A program made the position numbers and the translations under genes. A stretch of DNA of 64,000 nucleotides from the NCBI GenBank assembly GCA_029948255.1, contig JALIZF010001793.1, positions 120,001 to 184,000 of the forward strand. The letters are read 5' to 3'. The DNA is from Telmatactis stephensoni (Eukaryota > Cnidaria > Anthozoa > Actiniaria > Isophelliidae). The notes beneath the pieces were generated by a model, which worked only from the letters and a program-made list of their open reading frames with translations, was not told where the DNA came from and made no database searches. Below are positions 12,050 through 23,542 of this stretch, piece after piece. How positions within the stretch are numbered: the stretch's first letter is position 1; every line of letters begins with the position of its first letter.

Positions 12050-12111
12050 AGCCCAAATTCATCAGATAAAGTATATCTTTCAATACGAGCTTCGAATATA
12101 TGAATTTTATT
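12050..12111 (+). pseudogene. Relic of a GPCR 5' end (upstream of G1)
   Basis: CAAATTCATCAGAT is followed by a worn start region (TCTTTCAATACGAGCTTCGAA) that matches the G1 start region, ATGTCTTCCAATACGAACTT. The start codon is lost in this copy, and homology stops shortly after. Confidence 0.55.
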
Positions 12112-12670
12112 ACTATAAACCTTTCTTTTTACTTAGCTGCCTTCTTTAACTTCCTACAGTCTCCGTGAATGATGTTAGATGTCAGTTTCCATTGTATAAA
12201 CAGGTGTTATTCAATGTCATTACATGACCAAAACACGTCGGTGTTTGTCGGTAAGTTAAAAACATCAGTTCTACGTATGTGGTGTATTTGATAGCTGTTC
12301 GACTTATTAAATTCTTAACCATTTGGCGAAAAAATACTGAAATGGTAGCATAACGAACGCCTGACAACAAATGCTTAAGACGTAGAAAAGTTAAAGTGAC
12401 ATTGGAAAAATTCTGCCGGGAATTGGGGCTTTCACAGAGCCCGAACGTCAAGTCCAATAAAGTCACATAGAGAAGACTGACTTTCCATTAAATCATTCAT
12501 TTGGCACGCCAATATATCCACTTCCAAGATCAGTTTAAGTTTTAATTAGGATTTTCTTGAGAACGCAATTACCTGACGCCGGGGTACCAGCGGCTTGAAA
12601 GCCTACTGCGTGAAGACTACAACACGACCTTTGATTTTTAAAAAAACAACTCAATTCATCAGATGAAAAC

Positions 12671-13648
12671 ATGTCTTCCAATACGAACTTCGAATATGAG
12701 AAATTTCTAAAGACGATGGCCTACTGCCTTCTTTTCCTCATCTCCCTCGTTGGAAACTCTCTCATCGTATGGATAATTTACAAAGACAATCGATTGAGAA
12801 CTAGCACTAATTTCTTAGTGGCCAACATGGCTGTCAGTAATCTTCTCTCGACTCTGTTTCTTGTTCCTTCCTCCATTGTGGATGAAATCTTTGACAACAG
12901 ATGGCTAATAGCCAGTGATTTTGGAATAGCTTGGTGTAAACTTCAAGCTTTTGTCGGAGACGCCTCGACTACGGTTTCATTGTACAGTTGTGTTTTTATC
13001 GCCATCGATCGGTACTACGCCGTGGCCCATCCACTGAAAGGAGGCTTCAGCAGATCTCGACTGAAGTACATCTTACCAGGGATTTGGATCTATTCAGCCC
13101 TTATTGCATCACCTTATCTGTATTATTTCAAACTTGTTAGTAGTCAAGGCACAACATATTGTTATGTAGAAAACGAAGAGTCACCAAAGGCAAATACTCA
13201 TATTCTTTTTTTCCTAGCCTTAACTGTTGGCGTCCCTCTCCCAATCATATCCACCCTCTATATCTTAATCGTCTATAAGCTTCGTCATCACACAGTACCA
13301 GGAAACCAGACTGACTTGGCCAGGAGAAGAAGAGAACAACAGAACAGAAAGATTTTGAAAATGTCAGTGACCATCGTTACACTACTCTACATGAGCAATC
13401 TTATTTCTGTTGTCGTGTTTGTGCTGTTACTAGTGGGACCCCTCCACAACTTGGCCGCGGATGTACAACGAGATTTATTGTTCGCTGTTTTATTTGTTGT
13501 ACGAATAACCTTCGCCTACAATTTCTTTATTTATGTTATCTTCAATGATATTTACCGTGAGAATACAAAAGCCATAATTAGAAAATGGTGTTGCAGGCTT
13601 TGTTCACGTCAAAATCACAATGCAGTTGGAACCGTGGATGGACAGTGA
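12671..13648 (+). CDS. Class A GPCR, array member G1
   Basis: A single-exon gene of 325 aa starting MSSNTNFEYE. Features are TM1 with GNSLIVW, TM3 ending AIDRYYAVAHPL (DRY motif), Cys in TM3 (WCKL) and in ECL2 (TTYCYVE) for the usual disulphide, a short basic loop 3 (RRRREQQNRK), and TM7 ending NFFIYVIF in place of NPxxY. TM6 lacks the usual CWxP. Odd point: the conserved TM2 Asp (MAVSDLL in the other members) is Asn in G1 (codon 12839-12841, residue 57). The overall pattern is like peptide-type class A receptors, but no ligand can be assigned. An AATAAA signal follows about 50 bases after the stop. G1 lies outside the duplicated block and is the most diverged member. Confidence 0.9.
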   Translation: MSSNTNFEYEKFLKTMAYCLLFLISLVGNSLIVWIIYKDNRLRTSTNFLVANMAVSNLLSTLFLVPSSIVDEIFDNRWLIASDFGIAWCKLQAFVGDASTTVSLYSCVFIAIDRYYAVAHPLKGGFSRSRLKYILPGIWIYSALIASPYLYYFKLVSSQGTTYCYVENEESPKANTHILFFLALTVGVPLPIISTLYILIVYKLRHHTVPGNQTDLARRRREQQNRKILKMSVTIVTLLYMSNLISVVVFVLLLVGPLHNLAADVQRDLLFAVLFVVRITFAYNFFIYVIFNDIYRENTKAIIRKWCCRLCSRQNHNAVGTVDGQ

Positions 13649-13920
13649 CTCCCGTAGACCTTAGAGGTGGCATGACAGACTACTGCCAACAAGTTTTACA
13701 ATAAATTATGAACCATAACACCAAGATAAAGATCAATGTGACCCAGAAATTAACTGACAACGTATCGGCCACACAAATAAGTTCATTGTAAATAACTCGT
13801 TGGTCTTTTGATCAGGGTGCTGCTGATTACCGTAAACTGCCGCTTATAAGTCCCTGGTTATCAAATATCAAATACTAGAGAAATATACGAAGTATTTAAG
13901 AAAAGTGATATTATATATAT

Positions 13921-14185
13921 ACTTAGATTTGCGAAATCCTTTGACAGTGTATCCCATTCTCGCCTAAGGCATAGGTCAATTGTTCAAACGGTTTGAGAAC
14001 TATCTTTCCAATCGCGTCCAATACACGGTCCTACGAGGTATAATATCGTCTCTTCCAGTAACATTAGGAGTTCCACAAGGAAGCATCTTGGGACCTTTAC
14101 TTTTTTTAGCTTAGTTTATATAAATGACCTGCCAGCAGTTATTGAAAGCGGTTCTTACGTCGATAACTCGTGCCAGTCTCTCGAC
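13921..14185 (+). pseudogene. LINE reverse-transcriptase fragment, copy a
   Basis: Broken frames recall LINE RT blocks: KSFDSVSHSRL, then GVPQGSILGPL-like and YINDLPAVIESGSY. Stops and shifts separate them. Near-identical copies lie 3' of G2 and G5. Confidence 0.7.
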
Positions 14186-14520
14186 TGATAACCCCTTCCT
14201 TACATTCATTTTAGTTTATTAAGCACTTCGCGCAGACATATCAATCCGCGAGTTTCAATTGCTCTCTTAGTATTATGGTCTCTTGGTGAACTTCCAAAAT
14301 TTGACAACCTCCAAATTTTCAACTTCAGAGAGAAATCCGATCAACCAAAGCTGCGATAGAAGGGCTGGCAAAAAGATTAAAAAAAGATTGTTTGACTTTA
14401 ATTTCGACACAAAGCCCAACTGAGAATTTGCTTCTCAATGATAAGAACGCAATTACGTTGTTAATATCACCTGAAGTGGATCACTCAGCTTTAGATTTCG
14501 AAACGACGTTTGGATTGTTA

Positions 14521-14581
14521 AAAAACAGCTCAAATTCATCAGATGACTGAAAACATGCCTTTCAATACGAGTTTTGAATAA
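14521..14581 (+). pseudogene. Relic of a GPCR 5' end (upstream of G2)
   Basis: AGCTCAAATTCATCAGATGA matches the leader of the intact receptors. It is followed by ATG and codons for MPFNTSFE and then TAA, compared with MSSNTNFEY in G1. The rest of the gene is absent. Confidence 0.65.
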
Positions 14582-14631
14582 TTTAATTGTATCACTAGAA
14601 ACCTTTCCCTTTTATAATGCTTTTATCTTAA

Positions 14632-15095
14632 AGTGCCAATAAAGCCTAGCCAAATCCTTTTGAATCTATAGAAATACATCATATAAATAAACGTTTTATA
14701 TAAATATTTCTGACAGAATAAAATCAACTCCTCTCTGAGAATTAAGCAATTCAAATCTGAAAATGCAAATGATATGATGTCAAAGCAGGAATTATTAAAT
14801 ATACAAATACACTAGATACGAATTTCATACTAGTTTTATATTCGCAAAACATTCTCATTGCTAAAGTACAAGGTATGGCGAGTATTTTTGCTACTTAACT
14901 GAAATGCACTTGTTTCACAACTAGAATCAAAATCAAGCCAATTCCTACTTTGACGTCATCTCATTTGCATTTTCAGATTTGAACTGCTTGATTCTCAGAG
15001 AGGAGTTGATTTTATTCAGAAATATTTATAGAAAACATTTATTTATACGATGTATTCCTAGATTCAAAAGGATTTGGCTAGGCTTTATTGGCACT
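14632..15095. mobile_element. TTAA-type palindromic MITE upstream of G2
   Basis: The ends are AGTGCCAATAAAGCCTAGC and its inverted partner, with arms of roughly 180 bp. The arms include CAACTCCTCTCTGAGAAT and its inverse. The left flank is TTAA and the right is worn to TTGA. No transposase is seen. A TTAA target suggests a piggyBac-like mover, as an inference. Confidence 0.75.
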
Positions 15096-15501
15096 TTGAG
15101 TATCGTGAGCAGCTTTGTTTGTATTGTGTAATTGATAACTGTGATAACTGTTTAACTTACTCATTGAACACTTAACCAATTGGGCAACTGTCCCTGGTAA
15201 CAATAAATACTGAAGAATAAGAAAAGTCAAGACGACAATGCTCTGAAATACAGCTTTAAATCAGTGTGGGACTCTCCGTTTCCTATATCACAAAGGAAGG
15301 AAAGTCCGTTAAGCCACCGTGGTTTCTCGATTGAAGGTAAAGAAGACTTGCCATTTAACGATTGGCACGCCAGAGTTCACTCAAAGATTGATTGTTTATC
15401 ATTTTCCTCTCAGTCATAAGAAGATAATTGCGTTTGGGCAAACTTTAAACTTACTCAAGTTCACATTAATTAAAAAAAGCTCAAATCCATCAGATGAAAA
15501 T

Positions 15502-16479
15502 ATGTCTTCCAGTGAGAACTTTCAATATGACAAAATCCCAAAATCGATGGCCTACTGCCTTCTTTTCCTCATCTCCATCGCTGGAAACTCTCTCATCGTA
15601 TGGATAATCTACAAAGACAATCGATTGAGAACTACCACCAATTTCTTGGTGGCCAACATGGCTGTCAGTGATCTTCTTGCCACTATTTTTCTTGTTCCTA
15701 CCTACACTGTGGGTATCATCTTTGACAACAGATGGCTAATAACCAATGACTTTGGACTTGCTTGGTGTAAACTTCGTCTTTTTGTCGCAGACACCTCCAC
15801 TGCGGTTTCATTGTACAGCTGTGTTTTTATCGCCATCGATCGATACTACGCCGTGGCCCATCCACTGAAAGGAGGCTTCAGCAGATCTCGACTGAAATAC
15901 ATCATACCAGGGATTTGGATCTTTGCGACCATGATCGCATCACCTGATCTGTATTATTTCAAACTAGTTAGAAGTCAAGGCACAACATATTGTTCTGTAG
16001 AAAACGAAGAATTGCCACAGCATAAAATCTATTTTCTTCTTCTCATAGCCTTTACTGTTGGCGTCCCTCTCCCAATCATATCCACCCTCTATATCTTAAT
16101 CGTCTACAAGCTTCGTCATCACACAGTACCAGGAAACCAGACAGACATGACCAGGAGAAGAAGAGAACAACAGAACAGAAAGGTCTTTAAAATGTCGGTG
16201 ACTATCGTTATACTGCTCTACATTAGCCAACTTATTTGTGCCATCGTTGTTGTGCTGTTACTAGTGGGACCCCTCAACAACTTGGCCGAGGATGTACGAC
16301 AAGATTTATTGTTCGCTGTCTTCTGTGTTGTACGAATAACCTTCGCCTACAATTTCTTTATCTATGTTATCTTCAATGATATTTACCGTGAGAATACAAA
16401 AGCCATAATTAGAAAATGGTGTTGTAGGCTTTGTTCACGTCAAAATCACAATGCAGTTGGAACCGTGGATGGACAGTGA
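15502..16479 (+). CDS. Class A GPCR, array member G2
   Basis: A single exon of 325 aa starting MSSSENFQYD. I chose this ATG because all intact members align from it. The open frame runs 61 codons further upstream but begins only at GTG and lies in the conserved leader. Motifs are GNSLIVW (TM1), MAVSDLL (TM2), AIDRYYAVAHPL (TM3 end), TTYCSVE (ECL2), RRRREQQNRK (loop 3) and NFFIYVIF (TM7). G2 carries GPLNNLAEDVRQDLL before TM7, a signature it shares with the 3' part of G5. Its 3' half and 3' flank mark the left edge of the segmental duplication. Confidence 0.9.
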   Translation: MSSSENFQYDKIPKSMAYCLLFLISIAGNSLIVWIIYKDNRLRTTTNFLVANMAVSDLLATIFLVPTYTVGIIFDNRWLITNDFGLAWCKLRLFVADTSTAVSLYSCVFIAIDRYYAVAHPLKGGFSRSRLKYIIPGIWIFATMIASPDLYYFKLVRSQGTTYCSVENEELPQHKIYFLLLIAFTVGVPLPIISTLYILIVYKLRHHTVPGNQTDMTRRRREQQNRKVFKMSVTIVILLYISQLICAIVVVLLLVGPLNNLAEDVRQDLLFAVFCVVRITFAYNFFIYVIFNDIYRENTKAIIRKWCCRLCSRQNHNAVGTVDGQ

Positions 16480-17072
16480 CTCCCGTAGACCTTAGAGGTG
16501 GCATGACAGACTACTGCCAACAGGTTCTACAATAAATTATGAACCATAACACCAAGATAAAGATCAATGTGACCCAGAAATTACTGAGCTGACAACGTAT
16601 CGGCCACGCAAATAAGTTCATTGTAAATAACTCGTTGGTCTTTTGATAAAGTTCCGGGTGCTGCTGATTACCGCTGATTGCCGCTTATAAGTCCCCTGTT
16701 ATAGGCCCTCTTTATAGCAAACAAAAATGATAGTCCGCTTATAAGCCTTAGGATCAGCTCTGGACAGTGATCAACAAATGATCATGTATGACTGACTGAA
16801 AAATTTAATTAAGAAGGAGACCTCGTCACCCTACGGTGCTTTTCATGAGGGAACTCTAAAATATAAAATTATTATAAATTTAAAAACGAGACTATAAAAA
16901 CTATGATTAACAAACAATCCTAAAAACAATAATAAAAAATTTGGAAGCGTACAAAATTCTAGTAGAAAGATATATAAGACAAGTCTTATATTATCAATAT
17001 GAAATACTAGAGAAATATTTTTCTTAAATATTGCATAAGACGCAGTATTTAAGAAAAGTGATATTATATATA

Positions 17073-17342
17073 TACTTGGATTTGCGAAATCCTTTGACAG
17101 TGTATCCCATTCTCGCCTAAGGCATAGGTCAATTGCTCAAATGGTTTGAGAACTATCTTTCCAATCCCGTCCAATACACGGTCCTACGAGGTATAATATC
17201 ATCGTCTCTTCCAGTAACATCAGGTGTTCCACAAGGAAGCATCTTGGGACCTTTACTTTTCTTAGCTTACTTTATATAAATGACCTGCCAGCAGTTATTG
17301 AAAGCGGTTCTTACGTCGATAACTCGTGCCAGTCTCTCGACT
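17073..17342 (+). pseudogene. LINE reverse-transcriptase fragment, copy b
   Basis: Same relic as at 13921-14185, nearly identical to the copy at 31477. It contains KSFDSVSH, GVPQGS-like and YINDLPAV blocks in broken frames. Confidence 0.7.
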
Positions 17343-17651
17343 GATAACCCCGAGGTCGACGATGCGCCAATTTTACCCCCCCCCCCCCCCAATGCTCTAG
17401 CCATCAGTACTCCGTTTTAAGGTTATTAAAAACAGCATGTATACAATTTGTCTGCGCACGTCTGTGTTTTGGGCTTGAAATTCATTTGCATATCGAATGC
17501 AAGAAATTTTATGTTGACACGGAACATTTGGCTGGCTATCTCGTTCTTCAAAATTATGTTCAACTACCGAAATACTGAGACAACTAAAACATGAGCAGTC
17601 TACCTACCGCTAGTGCGCTGTGGATAACTATCCAGATCGAAGGCACCCCAG

Positions 17652-17750
17652 ATGGGAAAATATCACGCGTCAAAGTCAGTAGAAAGTTGTAAGAAGGACC
17701 AGAACTCCGCACTTTCGAGTTATAATGTTGGCGTTGAATTCATGTATAAG
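17652..17750 (+). CDS. Possible orphan exon, copy 1
   Basis: ATG opens 33 codons (MGKYHASKSVESCKKDQNSA at the start) and ends at a donor TATAAG|GTAAAT. The same exon and donor are preserved at 32066-32164. No downstream exon or family is recognised. It may be a captured gene fragment or a 5' exon of an unseen gene. Confidence 0.25.
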
Positions 17751-17995
17751 GTAAATTTAGTAATGCATGTTATTACCAACATGGTACTGTTGGAATTGGA
17801 TCCAATAAGAGTACTCTGGACTTCATTGATTGTTAAATAATTAGCCATGTTTACTGAAATCTCGTAGTTTTTCGCGCAAAATTCTTGCAATTCATTCTGA
17901 AAATTTTACATCTTTGACAGCGCCCCCCAGCAACATTATTTAATAATACGCTTTTTCCATGCTTCGTTCTTGTAAACCAGAGCTATCTTTCTACA

Positions 17996-18054
17996 AAGAT
18001 ACGAGGTCACTGGGAATCGAACTCAGACCTCTAACACCGAAGGGGCGTTACCGT
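17996..18054 (-). mobile_element. tRNA-derived SINE fragment, copy 1
   Basis: On the minus strand a B-box-like GAGTTCGATTCCC sits downstream of CCTTCGGTGTTAGAGG, as in tRNA-derived SINE heads. It is related to the copy at 23470. Confidence 0.45.
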
Positions 18055-18063
18055 CCTCGTTTT

Positions 18064-18930
18064 TGTATCTACTGCAGAATGCAGTAGATACTATGTCATC
18101 GTGTTGAAAATGGATATACTTCATGCTTCACTCAAATTATGAGATCACGGTATATTGGTATTCACCAGAACATGTGTGAGTTTCGACACGAAGTTCTATG
18201 CTTGTTAACAATAGAAAGTGTTAACAATAGAAAAGTGGGAATATTTTCGGAAAATACACGGGAACACGGACATGACGACTGTTGACAAGCTTGACAAGAA
18301 TTCAAGTCAAAAATCTTGGTAAGTGATGTTTTTAGCAATGTTTTTATGCCCATTAATAAGGCTCAGCTTTAATAGAATATGTCAGGTTTATTCTTATGGA
18401 GAATTTTTAAATCATTATTCAATTTTGAGGTCGTTTTTGAGCCGGTAAGTCAATACAATATTGAAGTGTTCGTCTCGATCTCGTTTGAGCCTTTCGCAAA
18501 TGTTCTATCTTTTAGCAACAGTAAACAAGTTTACACCGATTGCATGTAAACTATCATCAAATAATTCACTTCATTATATAATATTTCAGCTCCTATTTAA
18601 ATAAAAAAATGTAATGGCCTACAGTATGTACGAAGACCTCAAACCGTGGACCTTGATTGCAAGGCCAAACAAACACTAGCAATTCCTTTTATAAAACCTA
18701 TGACACTGTCTATGAAAGCTGTCTCTATTGATGGACGTAAAAACATTGTTAAGAATATCACTTACCAAGTTTTTCCGAACATTTAATTTCCGAAAGACAT
18801 CAGTTGAGGTAATAACAAACTGCCCTGTCCAACTCCATAAAATTCTTCAACATTCTTCATGTTTTTCTTTCAATTTCAATGCATTTCACATTGTCAAAAA
18901 TATTTCTATAACACGTCTGCAGTAGATACA
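18064..18930. mobile_element. Element bounded by TGTATCTACTGCAG inverted ends, copy 1
   Basis: TGTATCTACTGCAG at the left is inverted at the right. Internal words (CTTGGTAAGTGAT and ACAATGTTTTTA) occur on opposite strands as well, so the element folds on itself. Both arms carry a donor-like GGTAAGTG after a short open stretch. Its class is unknown. Confidence 0.4.
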
Positions 18931-19040
18931 TGCACCTTTCAGGTGCCTTTTATTTATTTATTTTTTGGCAAGTACCATCTAAAATTTTTGTACACATAAT
19001 ATTTTTATCGTCTAAGGTTTTTTTAATCAAGATTGACTTT

Positions 19041-19462
19041 GTATTATTGTATTGTATTGTATTGTATTGTATTGTATTGTATTGTATTGTATTGTATTGT
19101 ATTGTATTGTATTGTATTGTATTGTATTGTATTGTATTGTATTGTATTGTGTTGTGTTGTGTTGTGTTGTGTTGTGTTGTGTTGTTGTGTGTTGTGTTGT
19201 GTTGTGTTGTGTGTTGTGTTGTGTTGTTGTGTTGTGTTGTGTTGTATTGTTGTGTTGTGTTGTGTTGTGTTGTGTTGTGTTGTGTTGTGTTGTGTTGTGT
19301 TGTGTTGTGTTGTGTTGTGTTGTGTTGTGTTGTGTTGTGTTGTGTTGTTGTGTTGTGTTGTGTTGTGTTGTGTTGTGTTGTGTTGTGTTGTGTTGTGTTG
19401 TGTTGTTGTGTTGTGTTGTGTTGTGTTGTGTTGTGGTTGTGGTTGTGGTTGTGCTGTATTGT
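19041..19462 (+). repeat. Pentanucleotide array (TATTG)n then (TGTTG)n, copy 1
   Basis: About 420 bases of 5-bp repeat begin as ATTGT, change to GTTGT, and end as GGTTGT. All three plus frames stay open and give Cys/Val/Leu repeats. These are artefacts of the repeat. Confidence 0.95.
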
Positions 19463-19784
19463 AACGAAAAAAGCCTTTGCTTTTTCTATATCGATATTTT
19501 CCTACCTACTTTACATTCATTTTAGTTTATTAAGCACATCGTGCAGACACATCAATCCGCGAGTTTCAATTGCTCTCTTAGTATTATGGTTTCTTGGTGA
19601 ACTTCCAAAATTTTGACAACCTCCAAGTTTTCAACTTCAGAGAGAAATCCGATCAACCAAAGCTGCGATAGAAGACTGGCCAATATATGATTTACATGCA
19701 TAAAGATTGTTTGACTTTAATTTCGACACAACCCCCAACTGAGAATTTGCTTCTCAATGATAACAACGCAATTACGTTGTTAAT

Positions 19785-20157
19785 AGGGACCTTACGCAAC
19801 GACGACGGCGACGTCAGTGAGGACGGGACGCCAAAAAAGATTAAAGAACAATCGATAACGCTATTTCTTTCACTTATTCATTTTCATGTGACATTCAGAC
19901 TTAGAATCTCGAAATAAATGAAAATGAAAGATCAGTTTTCCGTGCGAACGAAAAATAAGCTGATTTACCTCTACAAGTTGCCGTTCTCGGTAGAGCGTGA
20001 AATCTGGACTTTTCACGTTGTAGTTTTGAAGAGTACGGTCGATATCTTTGCAGTTCAATTCTACACATTTGCACGTACATTTATTGTATTTTGTAATTAA
20101 AGGCATTGTTTTATGCCGTCGTCGTCCACGTTGCCGTCGTGGTTGCGTAAGGTCCCT
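19785..20157. mobile_element. MITE with AGGGACCTTACGC ends and AAT target duplication, copy 1
   Basis: Inverted ends AGGGACCTTACGCAAC and GTTGCGTAAGGTCCCT are flanked by AAT on both sides. The empty site GTTAATATCACC survives at 14460, 23640 and 42480, so the insertion boundaries are exact. It is 373 bp with no transposase. Confidence 0.85.
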
Positions 20158-20210
20158 AATATCACCTGACTGGACCACTCAGCTTTAGATTTCGACACGT
20201 TTCGATTGTT

Positions 20211-20271
20211 AAAAAACAGCTCCAATTCATCAGATGACTGAAAACATGCCTTTCAATACGAGTTTTGAATA
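20211..20271 (+). pseudogene. Relic of a GPCR 5' end (upstream of G3)
   Basis: Same short relic as at 14521: a receptor-type leader, ATG, eight codons (MPFNTSFE) and a stop. Confidence 0.65.
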
Positions 20272-20458
20272 ATTGAATTGTATTACTAGAAACCTTTCTC
20301 TTTTATATAGCTGCCTTCATTGCCTATCACGTTCTCATGATATTCGATCTGTTTCCATTGTTTGCAGAACATTAAATGCCGAAAACAATTCGGTATTTGT
20401 CAGAAAGGAAAGTAAAAGATATCAATTCCATAACAACTAAAAATGCTTTTATCTTTAA

Positions 20459-20903
20459 ACGCCAATAAAGCCTAGCTAAATCCTTTTGAATCTAGAAATA
20501 CATCATATAAATAAACGTTTTATATAAATATTTCTGAATAAAATCAACTCCTCTCTGAGAAATTCAAATCTGAAAATGCCGGAAAATGATATGATGTCAA
20601 AGCAGGAATTATTAAATATACAAATACACTAGATACGAATTTTATACTAGTTTCTATTTGCAAAACAATCTCATTGCTAAAGTACAAGGTATGATGATTT
20701 TTGCTACTTAACTGAAATGCACTTGTTCCACGGAACTAGAACCAAGCAAATTCCTGCCTTGACGTCATTCATTTGCATTTTCAGATTTGAATTGCTTAAT
20801 TCTCAGAGAGGAGATCATTTTATTCAGAAATATTTATAGAAAATATTTATTTATATGATGTATTTCTAGATTTAAAAGGATTTGGCTAGGCTTTATGGGC
20901 ACT
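20459..20903. mobile_element. TTAA-flanked palindromic MITE upstream of G3
   Basis: Same family as 14632-15095, with TTAA intact on both sides (20455-20458 and 20904-20907). Confidence 0.8.
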
Positions 20904-21322
20904 TTAAGTATATCGTGAGCCGCTTTGTTTGTATTGTGTAATTGATAACTGTTTAACTTCCTCATTGAACACTTAACCAATTGGGCAACTGTCCCTGGTA
21001 ACAATAAATACTGAAGAATAAGAAAAGTCAAGACGACAATGCTTTGAAATACAGCTTTAAATCAGTGTGGGACTCTGTGTTTCCTACATCACAAAGGAAG
21101 GAAAGTCCGTTAAGCCACAGTTTCTCCGTTAAGCCGTAGTTTCTCGACTGAAGGTAAAGAAGACTTGCCATTTAACGATTGGCACGCCAGAGTTCACTCA
21201 AAGATTGATTGTTTATCATTTTCCTCTCAATCATAACTGAGAAGGTAATTGCGTTTGGATAAACTTTAAACTTACTTACGTTCACATTAATTAAAAAAAG
21301 CTCAAATCCATCAGATGAAAAT

Positions 21323-22300
21323 ATGTCTTCCAGTGAGAACTTTGAATATGACAAACTCCCAAAATCGATGGCCTACTGCCTTCTTTTCCTCATCTCCATC
21401 GCTGGAAACTCTCTCATCGTATGGATCATCTACAAAGATAATCGATTGAGAACTACTACCAATTTCTTGGTGGCCAACATGGCTGTCAGTGATCTTCTTG
21501 CCACTATTTTTCTTGTTCCTACCTACACTGTGGGTATCATCTTTGATTCCAGATGGCTAATTCCCAACAACTTTGGACTTGCTTGGTGTAAACTTCATGT
21601 TTTTGTCGCAGACACCTCCACTGCGGTTTCATTGTACAGTTGTGTTTTTATCGCCATCGATCGGTACTACGCCGTCGCCCATCCACTGAAAGGAGGCTTC
21701 AGCAGATCTCGACTGAAATACATCCTACCAGGGATGTGGATCTTTGCAACAATGATCGCATCACCTTTTCTGTATTATTTCAAACTAGTTAGAAGTCAAG
21801 GCACAACATATTGTTCTATAGAAAACGAAGAATTGCCACAGTATATAATCTATTTTCTTCTTCTCATAGCCTTTACCGTTGGCGTCCCTCTCCCAATCAT
21901 ATCCACCCTCTATATCTTAATCGTTTACAAGCTTCGTCATCACACAGTACCAGGAAACCAGACAGACATGGCCAGGAGAAGAAGAGAACAACAGAACAGA
22001 AAGGTCTTTAAAATGTCGGTGACTATCGTTATACTGCTCTACATTAGCCAACTTATTTGTGCCATCGTTGTTGTGCTGTTACTAGTGGGACCCCTCAACA
22101 ACTTGGCCGCGGATGTACAACAAAAGTTATTGTTCGCTGTTTTATTTGTTGTACGAATGACCTTCGCCTACAATTTCTTTATTTATGTTATCTTCAATGA
22201 TGTTTACCGTGAGAATACAAAAGCCATAATTAGAAAATGGTGTTGCAGGCTTTGTTCACGTCAAAATCACAATGCAGTTGGAACCGTGGATGGACAGTGA
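21323..22300 (+). CDS. Class A GPCR, array member G3
   Basis: A single exon of 325 aa (MSSSENFEYD start). It has the family motifs AIDRYYAVAHPL, TTYCSIE and NFFIYVIF, and the basic loop 3. Flanks are nearly identical to those of G6. The two proteins nevertheless differ in a cluster from the end of TM2 to TM3 (G3 reads GIIFDSRWLIPNNF and FVADTSTAV), which points to conversion in one of the pair. An AATAAA lies shortly after the stop. Confidence 0.9.
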   Translation: MSSSENFEYDKLPKSMAYCLLFLISIAGNSLIVWIIYKDNRLRTTTNFLVANMAVSDLLATIFLVPTYTVGIIFDSRWLIPNNFGLAWCKLHVFVADTSTAVSLYSCVFIAIDRYYAVAHPLKGGFSRSRLKYILPGMWIFATMIASPFLYYFKLVRSQGTTYCSIENEELPQYIIYFLLLIAFTVGVPLPIISTLYILIVYKLRHHTVPGNQTDMARRRREQQNRKVFKMSVTIVILLYISQLICAIVVVLLLVGPLNNLAADVQQKLLFAVLFVVRMTFAYNFFIYVIFNDVYRENTKAIIRKWCCRLCSRQNHNAVGTVDGQ

Positions 22301-22659
22301 CTCCCGCAGACCTTAGAGCTAGGTGGCATGACAGACTACTGCCAACAAGTTCTACAATAAATTATGAACCATAACACCAAGATAAAGATCAATGTGACCC
22401 AGAAATTAGCTGACAACGTATCGGCCACGCAAATACGTTCATTGTAAATAACTCGTTGGTCTTTTGATAAAGTTCCGGGTGCTAAAATGCCGCTTATAAG
22501 TCCCCGTTCAGGTTATAGGCCCTCTTAATAGCAAACAAAAATGATAGGGCTAGTCCAGTTATAAGCCTCAGGATCAGCTCTAGAAAGTGTTGGGTTTCCT
22601 GTGTTATTGTTATACTTTGTAATGTGATATGAGTGATATGTATATTCTATTATTATATT

Positions 22660-22953
22660 CCTATTTCAAAAAAGGTTGTCCTCAGTTTTAATGCATACTG
22701 CATAGTGAATACTGCATACCAAGACCGAAATGCATTGTGGAATATCAAATTTCGAGTATTTTTCACAATTTTTATAAGTAGAAAAGTTGCGGAAAAAGTC
22801 TACTTAGATTCAACCTGAGAGGAAACAGAGAATCAACATTAGTAAAGCCTCTTGTTACCCAATTACAAATTGTCCATAATACATTTCAGTCTTGATATGC
22901 AGTATTCACTATGCAGTATGCACAAAAACTAAGGACAACCTTTTTTGAAATAG
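22660..22953. mobile_element. Palindromic MITE with CCTATTTCAAAAAAGG ends, copy 1
   Basis: CCTATTTCAAAAAAGGTTGT is inverted at the right end, and GCATACTGCATAGTGAATAC is inverted internally. It is also at 41504-41797. It follows G3 by about 350 bp. Confidence 0.7.
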
Positions 22954-23469
22954 GTATATACACGCTTGGGGAATAAAGGCACGTCGAAACATCTCCGTGT
23001 ACTTTTATCTAACGGTTTCACAGACAGTGGTCAACAAATGAATGAATGACTGAAAACATTTGCAACTTGTTCACTAAGCAAAAATATTGCTAAAAATAGT
23101 TGCATTTTGTGTTTTCCACGGCATAAACTTTACGGGCAACATTTGTTGCGCGGAAAATTGTTGTTGCGAATCGACCCGTTAATATCACCTTTAGTATTAT
23201 GGTCTCTTGGTGAACTTCCAAACTTTTGACAACCTCCAAGTTTTCAACTTTAGAGAGAAAATCCGATCAACCAAAGCTGCGATAGAAGACTGTCCAATAT
23301 ACTGATGTAAAAAAGGTAAAGGACCTTGTTTAACGTCGGTAGTTCCTTTAGCTGAGCTAATCTTCCAGGAAGCCGACGGTGCACACATTTTACCCCCCTC
23401 CTTCCATCAGTGCTCCGTTTTAAGGGTATTTAAAGCTACTTAAAGCTACACGGAAAAGAAAGAAGTCGA

Positions 23470-23542
23470 AACAAGGATGCGAGGTCAGGACTGGGGATCG
23501 AACTAGGGACCTCTCGCACCGAAGGCCGCGCACTAACCAATC
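23470..23542 (-). mobile_element. tRNA-derived SINE head, copy 1
   Basis: On the minus strand it reads ATTGGTTAGTGCGCGG (A-box-like), GGTGCGAGAGGT, then AGTTCGATCCCC (B-box). This order and spacing are those of a tRNA-like pol III promoter. A functional tRNA is unlikely because the cloverleaf is not evident. Confidence 0.55.

Noticed and set aside
15319..15501. N-terminal extension of G2 (and of G4, G7) by 61 codons
   Set aside because: The frame is open, but it starts at GTG, and no other member keeps it open. The aligned ATG at MSSSENF is common to the array, so the extension is treated as leader.
19041..19616. Long Cys/Val/Leu-rich frames
   Set aside because: They are translations of a 5-bp tandem repeat, open in all three plus frames.
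23470..23542. A functional tRNA gene on the minus strand
   Set aside because: A-box-like and B-box words are present, but I could not build acceptor and anticodon arms. A SINE head is more likely.
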